DNA of 64,000 bases from contig CAJXJY010000001.1 in the NCBI GenBank assembly GCA_913055875.1, positions 1 through 64,000 on the forward strand, read 5' to 3'. Source of the stretch: an uncultured Altererythrobacter sp. GTDB taxonomy: Bacteria > Pseudomonadota > Alphaproteobacteria > Sphingomonadales > Sphingomonadaceae. The notes under the pieces are model-generated. The model saw only the letters and a program-made list of their open reading frames with translations, was not told where the DNA came from and did not search any database. This document shows positions 8,950 to 17,300 of the stretch, one piece after another (the stretch's first letter is position 1; each line of letters begins with the position of its first letter). The position numbers and the translations under genes were made by a program.

Positions 8950-10105
8950 CGCCGCGGCGGAACTCCCCCCGGCGCTGCGCGATCTCGCCGCGCTGGTCGG
9001 GCTGCGCGAGAACGCGGCCCGGCAGCGCGAGCGCAGCGAGAGCGAATGGAGCGCGCTCATCGATCTCGCGCGGCGGCACCGGGTCGAGGCGCTGCTCGCG
9101 GCCGTCGTCGCCGACAACGGCATACCCGTCGGTGCGCCAACCGCGAGGCGGCTGGCCAGGCTTCGCCTGCAGGAGCATCGCCGCAATATCCGCTCGCAGG
9201 CCGTCCTGACCGAAGTCGCCCAGGCCTTCGCCGAGGCGAACATCCCGTTCCTCCTGCTCAAGGGGGCGAGTATCGGCGAGCGCTATTACGACGAGCCGCT
9301 CGACCGGCGCGCGATCGATCTCGACCTGCTCGTCGGGCTCGACGATCTGCGCGCGGTCACGCTGCTGCACGGGCGCGGCTTCGCCTCCACCGGCCACGCG
9401 GCGAGCATCGCGGGCGAACCGCCGCCCGCCTATCGCCGGGTCGCCGCCGATCACACACTGTGGCGCGAAAGCGACCGGACTTCGCTCGAACTGCATTGGC
9501 GGCTGTCGCGCAACAGCATGTTCCCGCCCTGGGACGGCGATTTCCTGTTCGCGCGGTCCGAGCCTATGCGGATTGGGCGCCTCGGGCTCGACGTGCAGGT
9601 GCTGAGCGCACCGGTGCTGTTCGCCTACCTCCTCTGCCACGGCGCGCGACATCTGTGGTTCCGGCTCAAATGGCTGGCCGATATCGACCGCATGCTCGCC
9701 CGGCTGGGCGAGGACGAATGTGCCGAGGCCGCGCAGCTTGCCGGGCAAGCGCGTTGCGGGCGCGCGTTCCATACCGGGCTCGCGCTGTGCCGTGAGGTAT
9801 TGGGCTCGCCTCTCCCGGCCGCCCACGATCCGTCGCAGGTCCATGACGGCCTGATCGATGCGATGATGGCGGCGCTGCGCGAAGAGGCGATCCCCGGCGA
9901 ACACGGGCTGGTGAGCGCGTGGCGCACCTTCCGCGCCCGCCTGCTGCTGCGCGATGGCGCGGCCTATCGCGCCGAATTGCTGCGCTATTACCTGATCTCC
10001 CCCACCGACGTGGCGCGGCACGGCTCGAAGCCGATTCCCTTTCCGCTGCTGGTCGCCGCCGGGCCGCTGCTCGGGCTGCGCCGATTGCTGGCGAAATTCA
10101 GTTGA
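8942..10105 (+). CDS. Nucleotidyltransferase-like protein (PF14907 type)
   Basis: 387 residues. It matches the uncharacterised nucleotidyltransferase family often found in lasso and HPr-kinase-related RiPP loci: LLKGASIGERYYDEPLDRR followed by the D126-x-D128 metal-binding pair (AIDLDLLV), then LHWRLS and LCHGARHLWFRLKWLADI. The reaction is not established for the family; nucleotide transfer to a peptide or to a phosphorylated peptide has been suggested. The start overlaps the cyclase-like gene by 8 bases, so the two are probably made together. The 3' end overlaps the convergent oxygenase gene by 8 bases. Confidence 0.82.
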   Translation: MADAAAELPPALRDLAALVGLRENAARQRERSESEWSALIDLARRHRVEALLAAVVADNGIPVGAPTARRLARLRLQEHRRNIRSQAVLTEVAQAFAEANIPFLLLKGASIGERYYDEPLDRRAIDLDLLVGLDDLRAVTLLHGRGFASTGHAASIAGEPPPAYRRVAADHTLWRESDRTSLELHWRLSRNSMFPPWDGDFLFARSEPMRIGRLGLDVQVLSAPVLFAYLLCHGARHLWFRLKWLADIDRMLARLGEDECAEAAQLAGQARCGRAFHTGLALCREVLGSPLPAAHDPSQVHDGLIDAMMAALREEAIPGEHGLVSAWRTFRARLLLRDGAAYRAELLRYYLISPTDVARHGSKPIPFPLLVAAGPLLGLRRLLAKFS

Positions 10106-10847
10106 ACCACACCGTGTAGTTCACGCGCCACCAGCCCTCGGGCACCTCGCCGATCGCCTCGATCGAGTGGATGTTCTCGCCATTGGCCTCGAACAGCACC
10201 ATGCGGTTGGGCAGGGTGTCGATCCGTTTTTCGCCGCCATCGACCAGGTGCAGCACGAAGCGCCCGTCGTAGTCGGCACGCCAGTCCTCGTGCAGGTAGA
10301 TCACCGCGCACAGCTTGCGCCCCTCGCGCGCATCGCTGTGCGGCTTGAGGAAATGGCCCGGCCCGTGGAGCTTGAGGTTGATCCCGCCCGATTGCGCGAT
10401 TTCGCAGCCGGTTATCGCGCCGAGCCAGTCGTGCAGCGGCCTGCTCGCGAGCATGTCGCGCACGAAACTCTCCGCCTTCATCGCGGCGGTATCACCCCGG
10501 CCGGGCTTCGCGCCGATCATCCGCTTCTGGCAGATGAACCGGTCCTCGGGCGGCGCGTCGTAGAAAGTGCCGGAATCGACCTTGCCGCGCGGGCCGCGAT
10601 CGCCGGGCGGCTTGTCGGCGGTGGAGGCGCTGGCGAGCTTCAGGTTATCCTCGAATTCGGCATCCTCCGCCACCGCCTTGCGCAGCAGCGGCAGCAGGTG
10701 CGGAGCGAGGAATCCGTCGAGCACGAGGTGGCGGTTGGTCCCCTCGCCGAAGCGCGCGCGCGCCGCGGCGATCGCGTCGGGCTGCAGATGCGCCGGGTCG
10801 ACCAGCAGCGCGAGCGTCTTCGCCGAAATCGCGCCCAGTCCCGCCAT
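10098..10847 (-). CDS. 2-oxoglutarate/Fe(II)-dependent oxygenase (first of two)
   Basis: 249 residues. The double-stranded beta-helix iron site is visible: H170-S-D172 in GHFLKPHSDAREGR and a distal His at about 227 in ENIHSIEAIG, with RFVLHL between them. It belongs to the prolyl-4-hydroxylase-like or PKHD-type group. Expected chemistry is hydroxylation of an amino-acid side chain using 2-oxoglutarate and oxygen. It is the only minus-strand gene of the RiPP locus: convergent with the nucleotidyltransferase and divergent from the kinase (86 bases between starts). The substrate is unknown; the precursor peptide at 13108 is the obvious candidate (inference). Confidence 0.82.
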   Translation of the reverse strand: MAGLGAISAKTLALLVDPAHLQPDAIAAARARFGEGTNRHLVLDGFLAPHLLPLLRKAVAEDAEFEDNLKLASASTADKPPGDRGPRGKVDSGTFYDAPPEDRFICQKRMIGAKPGRGDTAAMKAESFVRDMLASRPLHDWLGAITGCEIAQSGGINLKLHGPGHFLKPHSDAREGRKLCAVIYLHEDWRADYDGRFVLHLVDGGEKRIDTLPNRMVLFEANGENIHSIEAIGEVPEGWWRVNYTVWFN

Positions 10848-10933
10848 GTGCCAGCTGTCTCCCGGTGGTTGCGTCGGGCCAGCCTGTCGGGCATCCGGGC
10901 CGCAGCCGCAAGACCCGATTCCGAAAGTATATC

Positions 10934-11854
10934 GTGACCTTCACCAGCCGCGCCTACGGAATGACGATCCGCTCGGATATCCCCCTGCTCGGCCCGCAGC
11001 CGACCGATGAGGGCGGGGCGGACGTCACGATGTGCGAGGGCCCGGTGCCCGATGCGATCGAGAACGTCGAGACCGAAACGCTGCATTGGGCCGCCAGCGC
11101 CGAGGAATTGCTGCTGCACGTGCCCCGCGTCGGCCGGTTCCATGTCCGCGGCGGATGCGAGGTGCGCTACGCCCCGGTCGCGGGAATCGCGTCCGAAATG
11201 GTCCAGTCCTACCTGCTCGGCAGCTGCCTCGGCGCGGTGCTGCACCAGCGCGGCCGCCAGGTGCTGCACGGTTCGGTCGTGGCGCAGCATGGCGCAGCGT
11301 TCGCGATCTGCGGCAAGTCGGGCACCGGCAAGTCGACCAGCGCGGCGTGGCTGGTCGAACACGGCGCGCGGATGATGAGCGACGATCTCGCGGTCTTCTC
11401 CGACGTCGCGCCGCCGCAGGTGGTCTCGGGCTATCCGCAGGCGAAACTGACCGGCGCGGCGCTCGCCGGGCTCGGCCGCGAGACCGCCGAACTGCGCAAG
11501 CTCCCCGACGACCGCGACAAATACGCGCTCCCGCGCGCGGCGGACTTTCTCGACGGCGAAGCGCCGCTGCGCGGGATATTCGTGCTCGAACGCAGCAACC
11601 GCGCCGAACCGGCGGTGATGCGCCTCGAGGGAGGGCAGGCGATCGCGGCGCTGGTCAAGCATACCTACCGGCGGCACTACGTGGTCGGCTCGCACGCGGC
11701 GCGGCATTACCAGGCATGGGCGGGGATCGCCGACCGGATTCCGCTCGTGATGATCGCCCGCCCGCGCGCGAGCGACTCGACACAATTCGTGGTTTCCGCC
11801 ATCAGCCGCGCAATGTCCGAAACAATCGCCGAAGGACCGGAACAGACCGCATGA
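10934..11854 (+). CDS. HPr-kinase/phosphorylase-like serine kinase of a RiPP locus
   Basis: 306 residues. It has a PqqD/HprK-locus type N-terminal domain (TSRAYGMTIRSDIPLLG), then the Walker A loop GKSGTGKST at about 127-135, SDDLAVF downstream (Mg-binding Asp pair), and GYPQAKL. This is the C-terminal catalytic core of HprK without a normal HprK N-terminal half, as in kinases of the paeninodin-type lasso loci, which phosphorylate the C-terminal serine of the precursor. The precursor here does end in Ser. The GTG start at 10934 was chosen because conserved sequence begins there; an in-frame ATG at 10865 is an alternative. The end overlaps the PqqD-like gene (ATGA). Confidence 0.85.
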   Translation: MTFTSRAYGMTIRSDIPLLGPQPTDEGGADVTMCEGPVPDAIENVETETLHWAASAEELLLHVPRVGRFHVRGGCEVRYAPVAGIASEMVQSYLLGSCLGAVLHQRGRQVLHGSVVAQHGAAFAICGKSGTGKSTSAAWLVEHGARMMSDDLAVFSDVAPPQVVSGYPQAKLTGAALAGLGRETAELRKLPDDRDKYALPRAADFLDGEAPLRGIFVLERSNRAEPAVMRLEGGQAIAALVKHTYRRHYVVGSHAARHYQAWAGIADRIPLVMIARPRASDSTQFVVSAISRAMSETIAEGPEQTA

Positions 11855-12138
11855 CCCAAGCCATCGAACCGAGCTCCGTTCCCGCTAGGGCCGACGACGT
11901 GCTGGCGACCGAATCGCAGGACGTGACCGTGCTGATGTCGATGGACACCGGCAAGTTCGTCGAGCTCAACGAGACCGCGCGCGAAGTGTGGGAACTGACC
12001 GACGGGCAGGCGAGCGTGGCCGATATCGTCGAGCGCCTGTCGGAACGCTTCGAGGTTGCGCCCGAGAAATGCCGCAGCGACGTGACCGGGCTCTATGCCA
12101 GGCTGTGCGAAGAGGGGCTGGTCGTCTTCGCCGGCTAG
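11851..12138 (+). CDS. PqqD family RiPP recognition element (lasso B1-like)
   Basis: 95 residues, the size of a free-standing PqqD/RRE protein. The winged-helix pattern is clear: a beta-hairpin (VTVLMSMDTGKFVELNETA), then REVWELTDGQASVADIVERL, and the terminal helix (DVTGLYARLCEEGLV). PqqD proteins bind the leader of a precursor peptide and present it to the modifying enzymes. It is translationally coupled to the kinase through ATGA and followed after only 9 bases by the second oxygenase gene. The likely ligand is the W-x2-P-x-M segment of the precursor at 13108. Confidence 0.88.
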   Translation: MTQAIEPSSVPARADDVLATESQDVTVLMSMDTGKFVELNETAREVWELTDGQASVADIVERLSERFEVAPEKCRSDVTGLYARLCEEGLVVFAG

Positions 12139-12147
12139 GCCCGCGCC

Positions 12148-13056
12148 GTGCTTGCCTCCGCCGAAGAGACTTTCGAGCATCTCGAGCGCCTCGGCGACGG
12201 GGCGGTCAATGCGGGGCTGCTCGCCGCGCTCGATGCGCGCGGGGGCGGAGCCGAACAGGGTCTGGCGCGCGCCAACCTGCTGCGCCGCAAGGGCGACATG
12301 GCGGGCGCGAGGAAAGCGCTCGCGGGCTGGCTTGCGAGCGAGGGCTCGCCCGAGGGGATCGCGCTCGACGACTGGTCGGCGATTCCCTACGGGCTGTTCT
12401 CCAGTGGCGGCTTCGCGATCGCGCCGGTCGTGCTGGTCGACGACTTCCTCCCGCGCGAACGGATGCAGGCGCTCCACGCGCATGCCTGCGAGCGCAAGGC
12501 GCAATTCCGCGATGCGCTGGCGACCAACGAGGACGCCGCGCCGTCCTACGACCCCGACCGCCGTCGGACGCTGCTCGACTACGCCTTCACGCAGGAACGC
12601 GAGTTCTTTCTCGGCTTTATCGAGGAGAGCCTCGCCGCGATGCGCGACAGCCTCGGCCTGCCCGCGTTCGAGGTCGACCGGATCGAGCTCAAGCTGACCA
12701 ATCACGTCGATGGCGGGTTCTTCAAGGCGCATAGCGACAACCACGCCGCCTATGGCGAGGCCGGCCGCGCGATCACCTGGCTGTATTATTTCGGCGAGGC
12801 CGAGCCGCGCTACAGCGGCGGCGATCTCTATGTGCTCGACAGCAAGCCCGCCTCGCAGGAAATATCGCCCGCCTGGTTCAGCCGGATCGAATCGGTTCCG
12901 AATCGACTGGTCGCCTTCCCGAGCTGGTTCTATCATGCGGTCGCGCCGACTCGCTTGCCGGAAAACCGTTTCGAACAGGGACGATTCGCCGTCAGCAGCC
13001 ACGTTCGCAAGCGCAAGGACGGAACGACAGTCTGGTGGGACTCGAAAAACCGTTGA
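12148..13056 (+). CDS. 2-oxoglutarate/Fe(II)-dependent oxygenase (second of two)
   Basis: 302 residues. The roughly 90-residue N-terminal part has helical, TPR-like character (RKGDMAGARKALAGWL), followed by a 2OG-Fe(II) oxygenase domain: H195-S-D197 in FFKAHSDNHA, the distal His at about 263 in SWFYHAVAPTR, and an Arg about 18 residues later (GRFAVSSHVRKR) for 2-oxoglutarate. It resembles Rps23 Pro-64-type or PKHD hydroxylases. Start GTG at 12148, 9 bases after the PqqD-like gene. It is in the same operon as the kinase and the precursor, so a peptide-tailoring hydroxylase is the leading idea; this is inferred from context. Confidence 0.82.
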   Translation: MLASAEETFEHLERLGDGAVNAGLLAALDARGGGAEQGLARANLLRRKGDMAGARKALAGWLASEGSPEGIALDDWSAIPYGLFSSGGFAIAPVVLVDDFLPRERMQALHAHACERKAQFRDALATNEDAAPSYDPDRRRTLLDYAFTQEREFFLGFIEESLAAMRDSLGLPAFEVDRIELKLTNHVDGGFFKAHSDNHAAYGEAGRAITWLYYFGEAEPRYSGGDLYVLDSKPASQEISPAWFSRIESVPNRLVAFPSWFYHAVAPTRLPENRFEQGRFAVSSHVRKRKDGTTVWWDSKNR

Positions 13057-13107
13057 TTCCCAAGGCGCGAAACCCTAAAGAAACGTTAAATCCAGTGGGG
13101 AACAGAT

Positions 13108-13263
13108 ATGAACGAAGCGAATCGCAAGGGTACCGAAGGCACCGAAACCAAGCGCGTCTGGATCGAACCGTCGATGGATGTGATCGCCAGCGTTTCCGAT
13201 GTCGCGGGCAAGATCGGCGTCGATCTCGACGAGGACTTCACCGGACTTCCGATCCCGTCCTGA
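13108..13263 (+). CDS. Candidate RiPP (lasso-like) precursor peptide, 51 residues
   Basis: A short gene with a strong ribosome binding site (gggga 6 bases before ATG), placed just after the modifying genes. The leader (residues 1 to about 33) is charged and carries W18-x2-P21-x-M23, close to the Y-x2-P-x-L motif read by lasso B1/RRE proteins. A plausible core is G34 to S51 (GKIGVDLDEDFTGLPIPS): Gly first, Asp at core position 8 and Glu at 9, which are the usual lasso ring acceptors, and a C-terminal Ser suited to phosphorylation by the neighbouring kinase. The penultimate leader residue is Val, not the usual Thr, and G37 is an alternative core start. Gene call fairly sure; the lasso topology is inference. 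Confidence 0.75.
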   Translation: MNEANRKGTEGTETKRVWIEPSMDVIASVSDVAGKIGVDLDEDFTGLPIPS

Positions 13264-13284
13264 TTTCTACCGATTATCAACCGG

Positions 13285-13312
13285 CGCCGGCAGAAATTCT
13301 GCCGGCGTTGTC
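13285..13312 (+). terminator. Hairpin after the precursor gene (terminator or attenuator)
   Basis: Perfect inverted repeat cgccggcagaa / ttctgccggcg (practically a 9-base-pair stem with loop aaatt), followed by the T-rich ttgtcgttt. It lies 21 bases after the precursor stop and before the sulfotransferase gene. It fits a partial terminator or mRNA-stabilising hairpin that lets the precursor be made in excess over the downstream genes, a common RiPP arrangement (inference). Confidence 0.65.
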
Positions 13313-13356
13313 GTTTCTGCTGCTGCAGCATCGTCGCCCGTTCGCTGTCCGGCAGC

Positions 13357-14328
13357 ATGGCTAGAACGGACGGCCCGGCGCTGCTTCCCTACGCGTTCCG
13401 CACGGTCGGCGCCCACCGCATGGTCAGCCTGATCGACCCCGCGCGGCTCGACTGGCGCCACGGCTTCTTCGTCCGCAGCCTTCCCGAAAGCCAACCGCTC
13501 GACGCGATCGAGCCGTTCGAAAACTGGCGCGCGCGCACCGCCGTGCCCGCAGATTTCTCGCATGTCGGCGGAATCTACCATGTTTCGCGCTGCGGCTCGA
13601 CGCTGCTGGCGCAGAATCTCAAGGCGACCGGCAAGGCCGTGGTGCTGAGCGAACCGCCCTTCATGCGCGTGCTGCGAACCGGCTTCGACGATACGCTTTC
13701 GCCGGACGAAGCCGCCGAAGCCGGCGCGCGCGTCATCGGGCAATGGCGCGACTGGGCGATGGCGCAGGGCAAGGCGCTGGTCGTCAAGTTCAATTCGCAG
13801 ACGCACCAGTGGCGCGAACCGATCGCCGCCGCCCTGCCCGGCGCGCGCTTCGCCTTTCTCCACCGCGAACCGACCCCGGTGTTCGAATCGATCCACCGCG
13901 GGCCGCCGCAATATTTGCAGCGCGATATCGCACAGGCGCGGCATGACGGCGTTTCCGAACTGGATTCGCTCGACGAGGATCCGCTGATGCTGGCGGCCGC
14001 CCGACGCTATTGCGCAGCGCTCGATGCGTTCGCGGATGCGGATGAGGATGTATTCGAGGTCGCCTATCCGGACCTCGCCGGGCGCTTCGCCGCTCTATGC
14101 GAGTATTTCGGGCTTGCTACCGGCGGTACGGCCGAATGGGATCCGGCGATCGACGCCAAGGCGCTCGAACCCGGATCGGGCAAGCCCTATCGCCCGGTCG
14201 GCGACGAGCGACTATCCCGATTCGCGACGGATCACGAAGAACTGCTTGCCGTTGCCGAAGCGCGCTATAGGAGTTTCCTCGACGCGCGGGGCGCACCGGG
14301 ACGGACCAGAGGGGAAGCGGCGACATGA
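13357..14328 (+). CDS. Sulfotransferase-family protein of the RiPP locus
   Basis: 323 residues. The 5'-phosphosulfate-binding loop is recognisable at about 75-88 (HVSRCGSTLLAQNL), then FMRVLR, and a 3'-phosphate-binding-like segment (ARFAFLHREPTPVFES). Such proteins transfer sulfate from PAPS to a hydroxyl. The gene lies in the same direction as the precursor, 94 bases beyond it, and its stop overlaps the start of the permease fusion (ATGA). The acceptor could be the peptide (Thr or Ser in the core), a hydroxyl made by the oxygenases, or a glycan. A nucleotide-binding protein of other function with this P-loop-like motif cannot be excluded. Confidence 0.72.
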   Translation: MARTDGPALLPYAFRTVGAHRMVSLIDPARLDWRHGFFVRSLPESQPLDAIEPFENWRARTAVPADFSHVGGIYHVSRCGSTLLAQNLKATGKAVVLSEPPFMRVLRTGFDDTLSPDEAAEAGARVIGQWRDWAMAQGKALVVKFNSQTHQWREPIAAALPGARFAFLHREPTPVFESIHRGPPQYLQRDIAQARHDGVSELDSLDEDPLMLAAARRYCAALDAFADADEDVFEVAYPDLAGRFAALCEYFGLATGGTAEWDPAIDAKALEPGSGKPYRPVGDERLSRFATDHEELLAVAEARYRSFLDARGAPGRTRGEAAT

Positions 14329-17300
14329 ACGCCATCGGCGACACGGCATTCGACACCAGCGCGCTCGAACCGGGCCCCAGACGCGATTTGCGCCTGCCGC
14401 TGGTGATCCTGCTGACCGCGATGCTGGCGGTCTATTTCTGGTCCGGATCGCGCTATCCGGCGCTCGAGGAGAAGGCGCTGATGGGCGGCGACACGCCGCT
14501 GTCGGGCCTGTCCTTCGATATCGCGATCGAGGTGGTACCGGGCGCGTCGTTCCTCTCGACGCTGTGGGCCAATACGGTCAACTGGATCGTCACCAACATG
14601 AAGGGGATGACCTTCGGCGTGCTGTTCGGCGCGATGGCGCTGACGCTGCTTTCGCTGCTGCAGAAGCGCTCGTTCCGCAACGGCTTCGCCAATTCGGCGC
14701 TCGGGGCGATGATCGGCGCGCCGCTCGGCGTGTGCGTCAATTGCGCGGTGCCGATCGCGCTCGGCCTGCATGCCGGACGGCTGCGGCTCGAGACCACGCT
14801 GTCGGCGATGATCGCCTCGCCCACCCTGAACGTGATCGTGGTGACGATGAGCTTCGCGCTGCTCCCGGTGCAGGTCGCGGCGACCAAGCTGTTCGCCTCG
14901 CTGGTGATGGTGCTGGTCGGCGTGCCGCTGCTGTGCCGCTTCGTCCTCAAGAGCGAAACCGAGGCCACGCGCGATGCGCGCAAGGCGAGCGCGGCCGACC
15001 AGAAGCTCGGTGGGCTGTCGGGCTGGCTGATGCGCAAGCTCGCCCCGCGCGAATTCGAAGCCGGCGAATACGGCGTGTGGGAAACGATCAAGTGGTTCGC
15101 GCGGACCTACGGCCGCAACTTCCTGTTCATCTTCATCGTCACCGTGCCTATGATGTTCGCCGCCGCTTTGCTCGGCGCGTTCTTCGTCGAAGTGTTCAGC
15201 CCGACCGCGATGGTCGGTGTACTGCCGAGCGGCAGCACCACGATGTTCCTGATCGGCCTGCTGCTGGTCGCGATCGTCATGAGCTTCGCCCCGGCGCCGA
15301 TCGCGCTCGATGTGATCCTGACGACGATCATCCTCAGCCTCGGCATGCGCGATTCCTACGGCGCGGCGATGGTCGTCGCGCTCGGCTCGTTCAGCGTCTA
15401 CGCCTTCATCGTCATCTGGCGCGCGATCTCGCTGCGGACGGCGGTGTCGCTGTGGGCGATGGTGGTGTGCGCCGCGGTGTGCTCGGGCCTGCTCGCCTAC
15501 AAGCTCGCGCCGACGGCCGAGCAGTACAAGCTCGACAGCTATCGCGCGATCCTCGCCGCGGAAAGCGGCGCGACCTGGCCCGAAGCGCCCGACACCGAAA
15601 CCGCCGTCCCGCTGGCCGAACTGCGCCCGCGCATCGACGCGCAGCGGATCGAAACGCAAGCGCTCGCCTTCGAGCAATCGGGCGAGCCGGTCTCCGCGAT
15701 CGAGCTGCGCGCCCTCCCCGGCGCCGGCGCGACCGCTACCGGCGACGGCCCCGTATTCGGCCGGGTCGTCGGGCGCGATATCGGGATCGGCGTTACCGAG
15801 CCGCTCCACTCGCTCGCGCGCTCCTTCTTCCACCTGTTCGAAGGCGGGGTCGCAGCGGGCGACATGCACGGCGACGGCTGGACCGACCTGGCGCTGCGCA
15901 AGAGCTTCCTCGACGGCGGCGTCGCGCTCTATGCCAATATCGGCGGCGAGTTCGTGCGCCAGCAGGCCGATCTCGGCCCGGTCGACGAGGCCACGGTCCA
16001 CGTCGTCGCCTTCGCCGATATCGACGGCGACGGCGCGCTCGACCTGGTCGTGACCACCGAACGCTCGGGCAATTACCTGTTCCGGAACCGCGACGGCGGG
16101 TTCGACGCGGCCGACATGGTCAAACTGCCGGGCGACGACCGCGCGGTGACGCAGTCGCTCGCCTTCGCCGATTTCGACCGCGACGGGCGGCTCGACATCG
16201 CGGTCGGCAATGCCGGGATCGGGATTTCCGCGCCGGGCTTCGGCAACCGCTACGCCGACAACCAGCCCAACCGGCTGCTGCTCAATCGCGGCGACGGCGC
16301 GTTCGAGGAGCGCGTCCCCGACGCCTATCCCGGCCAGACGCTGACCATGCTGGCGAGCGATTTCGACCGCAACGGCACGATCGACCTGCTGTCGGGCGAC
16401 GACGTCGCCAATACCGACGAATTCGCGCTGTTCGAGCCGGACGGCACGTATGCGGTCGCGCGCGGCGAGCGGGTGCCGTTCCCCTATCGTGTGCGCACCA
16501 GCATGAGCTACGACGAGGGCGACTACAACAACGACCTGATCCCCGATTATTACGGCGGCGAGATCGCCATGCCGAGCCGCGCGCGCAGCACGCAGGAACG
16601 GACCGCCAACCTGATCACCCTGTGCAGGCAGGTCGGCGCCGATACCGGCTGGAGCAAGGCGCAGACCGATGCCTGCGTCGGCGAGTTGAACGAGATTTCC
16701 AAGCTCAAGGGCGCCTACCAGGCGGGGCTGCAGAGCGGCTGCGAGCGGATGCGCGACCGGACCTATCGCCTGCAATGCGCCGCGCGCGCGATGACGCAGT
16801 ATTACAACCGCAACCGCACCGACGCGGCGGACGAGCGGATGTACCGCCGCTGCCGCCGCGAGCTGGGCAACACGCCGCGATTCGTCGAACTGTGCGAGAC
16901 GCTGCTGGTGCCGCTGACCGAAAAGCCGTCGAACAAGGCGCTCGACGCCGAACTCGGGCCGACGCACAACGTGGTCAATATCCTGCTCACGGGCCAAGCG
17001 GGCGGCGGCTTCAGCGAGGACGGCGTCGCCAACGGCGTCGACAAGCCGGGCTGGACCTGGGATGCGCGCTTTACCGATCTCGACCAGGACGGGTGGCAGG
17101 ATCTCTACGTGCTGACCGGCTATTGGGCGCGCGCGCCGGAGGGCGATCTCAACCGCGCCTACCGCAACGAAAACGGCCGCTTCGTCGATGCGAGCGAGGA
17201 ATTCGGCCTCGCCGATACGCTGCCCTCGCTCGCGGCGGCGCGGCTCGACTACGACCGCGATGGCGATGTCGACCTGATCCGATCGCTGTCGGGTCCCAAT

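Noticed and set aside
6073-9261. Very long minus-strand frame (over 1,000 codons) across fabI and the cyclase-like gene
   Set aside because: Compositional artefact: fabI and the synthetase homologue on the plus strand have recognisable motifs, whereas the antisense product is Arg/Ala/Gln-rich low-complexity.
13057-13107. Possible second small peptide or promoter before the precursor
   Set aside because: No start codon with a ribosome binding site and an open frame of useful length; only the leader region of the precursor mRNA.
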